From contig CBDDFN010000017.1 in NCBI GenBank assembly GCA_965227065.1, positions 1-64,000 of the forward strand: a stretch of DNA of 64,000 nt. The letters are read 5' to 3'. Source of the stretch: CBDDFN01 sp965227065. Lineage in GTDB: Bacteria > Pseudomonadota > Alphaproteobacteria > SPJN01. Below the pieces are notes generated by a model. The model worked only from the letters and a program-made list of their open reading frames with translations. It searched no databases and had not been told where the DNA came from. Both the position numbers and the translations under genes were made by a program. Positions 60,121-64,000 of the stretch are shown here, in pieces; within the stretch, counting starts at the first letter, position 1, and each line of letters begins with the position of its first letter.

Positions 60121-61236
60121 ATGGCCCAGATCAAACAATTGCGTTCACTCATCACCAGTGGCGGGGAACTCCGTGTCTCGATTGAAGAGGCACCCATGCC
60201 CGAACCAGGCCCCGATGAGGTGGTGGTCGAGGTTGAAGCCACCCCCATCAACCCGTCCGACCTTGGCGGGCTGATCGGGCCTGGCAATTTGGCGCAAGCG
60301 CGCAATGACGGGGGCGTGCTGATCGCGCCGGTCGCTGAAGGGCTGCTCAAACATTTCAAGGCGCGCATCGACAAGCCCTTGCCCATGGGCAATGAGGGGG
60401 CGGGCCGTGTGGTGGCCGCCGGCCCCGGTGAGGCCGCGCAAGCGCTGATGGGCAAACGCGTGTCATGCATGGGCGGGGGCATGTATGCCACCCACCGCAC
60501 GGTTCATTCAGCCTTCTGCATGGAACTGCCCGAAACGGCCAGCGCGCGCGACGGCGCGTCATGCTTCGTTAATCCGCTGACTGCTTTGTCGATGATCGAC
60601 ACGATGCGGATGGATGGACATTCGGCTATCATTCACACCGCAGCCGCGTCCAACCTTGGCCAGATGCTCAACCGCATCTGCCTCGATGACGGTGTGTCAC
60701 TGGTCAATATCGTCCGCAAGGATGCGCAAGTCAGTCTGCTGAAAGACCAGGGTGCAAAAATCGTGCTGAACAGTTCCGATGACGGCTTCATGGATGCGCT
60801 GTGCGATGCCATTGCCGAAACCAAAGCCTCGATCGCCTTTGACGCGATTGGCGGTGGACGCACCGCCGACACGCTGCTCGCGGCGATGGAACGAGCCTTT
60901 TCGCGCGATGCCCAGAATTGGAGCCCCTATGGCTCCACCGTGCTCAAACAGGTTTATCTCTATGGCGGGCTTGATCTGTCACCCACCACGCTCAACCGCT
61001 CTTACGGCATGGCGTGGAGCATTGGCGGTTATCTCCTGCCCAACTTTATCGCCCGGGTGGGCATGGACCGTGCGCGCGAATTGCAAGAGCGTGTGGCCGC
61101 CGAACTCACCACCACGTTCAAAAGCCACTATGCTCACGAAATCTCGCTGTCGGACATGCTCGACCTTGCCACCGCTCAGGCCTATCAGGCCAAGGCAACG
61201 GGTGAGAAATATCTCGTCAACCCCACGCTTGGCTAA
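60121..61236 (+). CDS. Medium-chain dehydrogenase/reductase, zinc-less quinone-oxidoreductase-like
   Basis: About 371 residues: PMPEPGPDEVVVEVEATPIN then PSDLGGLIGPG, GNEGAGRVVAAG, and a Rossmann region (IHTAAASNLGQMLNRICLDD; FDAIGGGRTADTLL). The NAD(P)-binding GxGxxG is altered, and zinc-ligand Cys/His are not evident. It is probably an NADPH-dependent ketone or quinone reductase. GGGGAGG precedes the ATG at 60121. Confidence 0.87.
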   Translation: MAQIKQLRSLITSGGELRVSIEEAPMPEPGPDEVVVEVEATPINPSDLGGLIGPGNLAQARNDGGVLIAPVAEGLLKHFKARIDKPLPMGNEGAGRVVAAGPGEAAQALMGKRVSCMGGGMYATHRTVHSAFCMELPETASARDGASCFVNPLTALSMIDTMRMDGHSAIIHTAAASNLGQMLNRICLDDGVSLVNIVRKDAQVSLLKDQGAKIVLNSSDDGFMDALCDAIAETKASIAFDAIGGGRTADTLLAAMERAFSRDAQNWSPYGSTVLKQVYLYGGLDLSPTTLNRSYGMAWSIGGYLLPNFIARVGMDRARELQERVAAELTTTFKSHYAHEISLSDMLDLATAQAYQAKATGEKYLVNPTLG

Positions 61237-61314
61237 GCAAGCCCGGACGCTTTGAATTTGCCTCTCCCTCCCGGCCGGACTAGGCTTTCGCCAAGAAAAA
61301 GTCGGGAGGCGAGA

Positions 61315-63108
61315 ATGAACAAGACAGTTTGGGGCGCGCTGCTGGCCGGCACCGCGCTGGGATTGACAGCCTTTGTGGCATGGCACCAGCCGAGTGCTCA
61401 GCAACACCAGGCTGATTTGCAACGCATTTTGGTGCCCAACCGCTCTTTATGTGCGGGCGTGGCGGCAGGCCCCGGCCAAACCCCGCTCAGCACCAAAACC
61501 GCGTTTGACGTACTGGGTGAAGCCTTGATTTCACAGGCTGTTGCAGAGGATGCAGCACACCCCAGTGAGCAGCCACTTTGGGTGGGACTTGGTCCGGCAA
61601 ACTGGGCCATCACAACAAATTCCGACAAGGCGAAGGCCTATTTCAATCAAGGTCTGCGGCTTTCCTTCAACTTTAATCATCATGCTGCGATCCGGGCTTT
61701 CAAGATCGCCCAAGCCGCTGATCCTGACTGCGCGATCTGCTATTGGGGCGAGGCCTTTGCGCTTGGTCCCAACATCAATGCGCCCATGGCGCCCGAAGCC
61801 AATGGGCCCGCCCTTGCCGCCACCGCAAAAGCGGTTGCAGTGAAAGACAAAGCAAGCCGCTGGGAACAAGCGCTGATCGATGCAATTGCAACGCGCTATT
61901 CCCAAGACAATGATCGCGCCGCGCTCGACCTCGCGTTTGCCGAAGCCATGCTGGCGGTCGCCGACGCCTATCCCGACAATGACGACATTGCCGCGCTGGC
62001 GATCGAAGCACAAATGGACACTACACCGTGGGACTATTGGCAGGCGGACCTTCGCACGCCCAAAGGCCAGATGGGCCATGCCTGGCCGCGTATTCAGGCC
62101 CTGCTTGAAAAATCACCAGACCATCCGGCAGCCATCCATCTGTTCATCCATATTACCGAAGCCAGCGCCAATCCCGCCGCAGCAGAACCCTATGCTGAAA
62201 AGCTTGCCGGGCTTGCCCCCAATGCGGGCCATCTGGTGCACATGCCCGGGCATACATTCTACCGGCTGGGCCGTTTCAAGGATTCAATTGAAACCAACAT
62301 CAAGGCCGTATCCATCGATGAGGCTTATATTGCCGACACGGGTGCCCAGTCGCTCTACACATTTGCCTATTATCCGCACAATGTGCATTTCGTGATGGCC
62401 TCGGCCCTGATGGCCGGCAATGGCGCCATGGCGGCCCGCTATGCTGAAAAACTCCTGCCGCTGATGCCTGCCCATGTGGCTGCAGTCACCCCGCTGGTTC
62501 AGCCCATTCTGGCCGCGCCGCTTTATGCGCTGGGAGAGTTTGAGGCCCCTGGCGCCTTGCTGGCGCGTGCAAATCCCGCCCCTAAAGTGCCTTATGTCTC
62601 GATTGCCTGGCACTATGCCCGCGGGCTGGCCCATCTGCGCAATGGTGATATTGATCTTGCCCAATCGGAACTGGGTGCCATGGACGACCGGGCGGATGCT
62701 GATTTTGACAAGGAACACGCCCATGGCGTTCCGGCCGCCGATGTGGCGAGCCTGACCAGCGCTGTTCTGGAAGCGCGTATCGCGCTCGCCGAAGGTGATT
62801 TCGATACGGCCGAAACCGCATATCGCGAAGCGGTGAAGGTGCAAGACAGGCTGCGTTATACCGAACCGCCCTTCTGGTATTATCCGGTGCGCCGCTCGCT
62901 CGGTGCGGTGTTGTTGCGCCAGGGCAAGCTTGCAGAGGCTGAACAAATTTTCCGCGCCTCACTGAGCAAGCAACCCAATGACGGCTGGGCGCTTTACGGG
63001 CTTGCCGCCACCTATCGCAAAATGGGCGCAAGCGTCGAAGCCGATGCCGTCACTGCCTTGTTTGAGGCCGCCTGGGACGGCAAGGGGTTGAGCGAAGACC
63101 GGCTCTAG
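61315..63108 (+). CDS. Exported TPR-repeat protein
   Basis: About 597 residues. An N-terminal hydrophobic segment (VWGALLAGTALGLTAFVAWH) is a signal or anchor. Repeated helical pairs include YFNQGLRLSFNFNHHAAIRA with FKIAQAADPDCAICYWGEAF, and a C-terminal TPR unit, LGAVLLRQGKLAEAEQIFRA then SLSKQPNDGWALYGLAATYR. The motif HHAAIRAFKIAQ-D-CAICYWG is typical of a widespread uncharacterised bacterial TPR family. GGGAGG precedes the ATG. It is 78 bp downstream of the MDR gene and probably co-transcribed. Function unknown; periplasmic scaffold is inferred. Confidence 0.88.
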   Translation: MNKTVWGALLAGTALGLTAFVAWHQPSAQQHQADLQRILVPNRSLCAGVAAGPGQTPLSTKTAFDVLGEALISQAVAEDAAHPSEQPLWVGLGPANWAITTNSDKAKAYFNQGLRLSFNFNHHAAIRAFKIAQAADPDCAICYWGEAFALGPNINAPMAPEANGPALAATAKAVAVKDKASRWEQALIDAIATRYSQDNDRAALDLAFAEAMLAVADAYPDNDDIAALAIEAQMDTTPWDYWQADLRTPKGQMGHAWPRIQALLEKSPDHPAAIHLFIHITEASANPAAAEPYAEKLAGLAPNAGHLVHMPGHTFYRLGRFKDSIETNIKAVSIDEAYIADTGAQSLYTFAYYPHNVHFVMASALMAGNGAMAARYAEKLLPLMPAHVAAVTPLVQPILAAPLYALGEFEAPGALLARANPAPKVPYVSIAWHYARGLAHLRNGDIDLAQSELGAMDDRADADFDKEHAHGVPAADVASLTSAVLEARIALAEGDFDTAETAYREAVKVQDRLRYTEPPFWYYPVRRSLGAVLLRQGKLAEAEQIFRASLSKQPNDGWALYGLAATYRKMGASVEADAVTALFEAAWDGKGLSEDRL

Positions 63109-63120
63109 CCCTTTCGCGCG

Positions 63121-64000
63121 CTAACCCCAAAGATCGGGTCCGAAAACCGACAGGCGGCCTTGCCTGTAAGACAGGCCGCCGGGCCGGTCATTGCCCAGAA
63201 TATAAGGGCCATCAAGATCACACAGCACCGCCTGCCGGGCGAGCATCATGGCGGGTGCCATGGCGAGGCTTGAACCAAGCATGCACCCCACCATAATTTC
63301 AAAGCCCCGGTCGTGCGCCTCTTGGGCCATCAACAACCCCGCCGTCAGCCCGCCGACCTTGTCGAGCTTGAGATTGACGGTCTGATAAAGCCCCTCCAGC
63401 GCGGCAAGGCTTTGAATGTCCTGACAGCTTTCATCGGCCGCCAGGGGCAAGGCGCCGCGATAGGTTTTGAGCTGGCCGTCCTGACCGGGCGGCAGGGGCT
63501 GTTCAATCATTTCCACGCCCAGCGCGGCCAGGGGACCGGCCACCGCATTGAGCGTATCGATATCCCAACTTGCATTGGCATCAACGATCAGGCCGGTTTG
63601 CGGCATATGTTCCCGGATGGCGGCCATCCGTTCCATAATCTGACTGCGGTCCAGTTTGATTTTCAGCACCGGCCAGTCTTCATAACCGCGTGCCGCCCGG
63701 GCCATGGCATCGGGCGTGTCGATCCCGATGGTGATGGTGCTGATCAAATCAGGCGCTGCACCACCCAGCGCATCAAGCTCCCACACCCGGCACCCGGCCT
63801 GTTTTGCCTCAAGGTCCCACAAGGCGGCATCAACCGCGTTGCGCGCGGGCCCGGCGGGCAAGCGCTTCAGCAAGGTGTGCCGATCAAGCCCTTGTGTGTC
63901 CAGCGCCGCAATTTGCTCGCAAGCTTTTTGCGGGCTGGTTCCAAACCGCGCATAGGGTGTGCATTCCCCATGGCCGCGCACATCCCCCCGGCAGGCGGTG
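63121..64000 (-). CDS. Dipeptide epimerase (enolase superfamily), N-terminus cut by window edge
   Basis: The open frame continues to the window end; 293 codons are visible. Enolase-superfamily features: GHGECTPYARFG near the N-terminus, KxK in VLKIKLDRSQ, Asp in LIVDANASWD, Glu in EQPLPPGQDG, Asp-Glu in AADESCQD and Lys in NLKLDKVGG. This matches L-Ala-D/L-Glu-type epimerases that recycle murein peptides, though substrate specificity varies in the family. It converges with the TPR gene, with 12 bp between stops. Confidence 0.9.
   Translation of the reverse strand, partial: TACRGDVRGHGECTPYARFGTSPQKACEQIAALDTQGLDRHTLLKRLPAGPARNAVDAALWDLEAKQAGCRVWELDALGGAAPDLISTITIGIDTPDAMARAARGYEDWPVLKIKLDRSQIMERMAAIREHMPQTGLIVDANASWDIDTLNAVAGPLAALGVEMIEQPLPPGQDGQLKTYRGALPLAADESCQDIQSLAALEGLYQTVNLKLDKVGGLTAGLLMAQEAHDRGFEIMVGCMLGSSLAMAPAMMLARQAVLCDLDGPYILGNDRPGGLSYRQGRLSVFGPDLWG

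Overview
The window reads as an alphaproteobacterial chromosome segment. Evidence: high-GC codon use, the murA-DUF2948-hisD-UPF0262-phosphatase and infA-maf-rng-yacG blocks typical of Alphaproteobacteria, squalene-hopene cyclase, a CYP153-type P450, two TonB-dependent receptors and RTX proteins. I favour an aquatic heterotroph of the Hyphomonadaceae/Caulobacterales or sphingomonad type, but the sequence alone does not settle the family.

Layout. 0-5 kb: a truncated secreted protein, a LexA/CI-type repressor with a palindromic operator, and a LuxR-HTH protein fused to a degenerate alpha/beta-hydrolase domain. 5-10 kb: a large RTX protein, a small acidic repeat lipoprotein, Fe/Mn superoxide dismutase and a hydrolase. 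10-17.7 kb: a TonB receptor, a repeat-rich intergenic region, a GT87-like membrane protein, and an ArsR-led operon (two SRPBCC proteins, DUF1428, VOC). 17.9-24.6 kb: a TonB receptor translationally coupled to a frameshifted GH29 alpha-L-fucosidase, then CYP153, a TauD-like dioxygenase and a double cupin.

24.7-33.6 kb is a genomic island in the 3' end of tRNA-Phe. It is bounded by a decayed copy of the tRNA 3' end on the left and by the intact tRNA on the right. It carries a P4-type integrase at the tRNA end, an unknown AT-rich gene, an AlpA/HTH-zinc/tyrosine-recombinase module and a type III restriction-modification pair (mod-res). Paired 10-mers with 12-bp period occur at both ends and look like integrase arm sites.

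33.8-41.5 kb: an SRAP protein, a five-gene operon of unrecognised exported proteins sharing N- and C-terminal modules (the best candidate for an undescribed system here), and a GNAT acetyltransferase. 41.5-54.8 kb: the core block yacG, rng, maf, infA, then a membrane AraC regulator, a fatty acid hydroxylase-DUF2147 fusion and squalene-hopene cyclase, then phosphatase, UPF0262, hisD, DUF2948, murA, dcd and tRNA-Thr. 54.9-64 kb: an NAD-dependent epimerase-like reductase, a CMD-family protein, an enoyl-CoA hydratase, a serralysin-like RTX protease, an MDR oxidoreductase, a TPR protein and a truncated dipeptide epimerase.

All functions come from reading motifs by eye. No database search was run, and operators, promoters and terminators are predictions.
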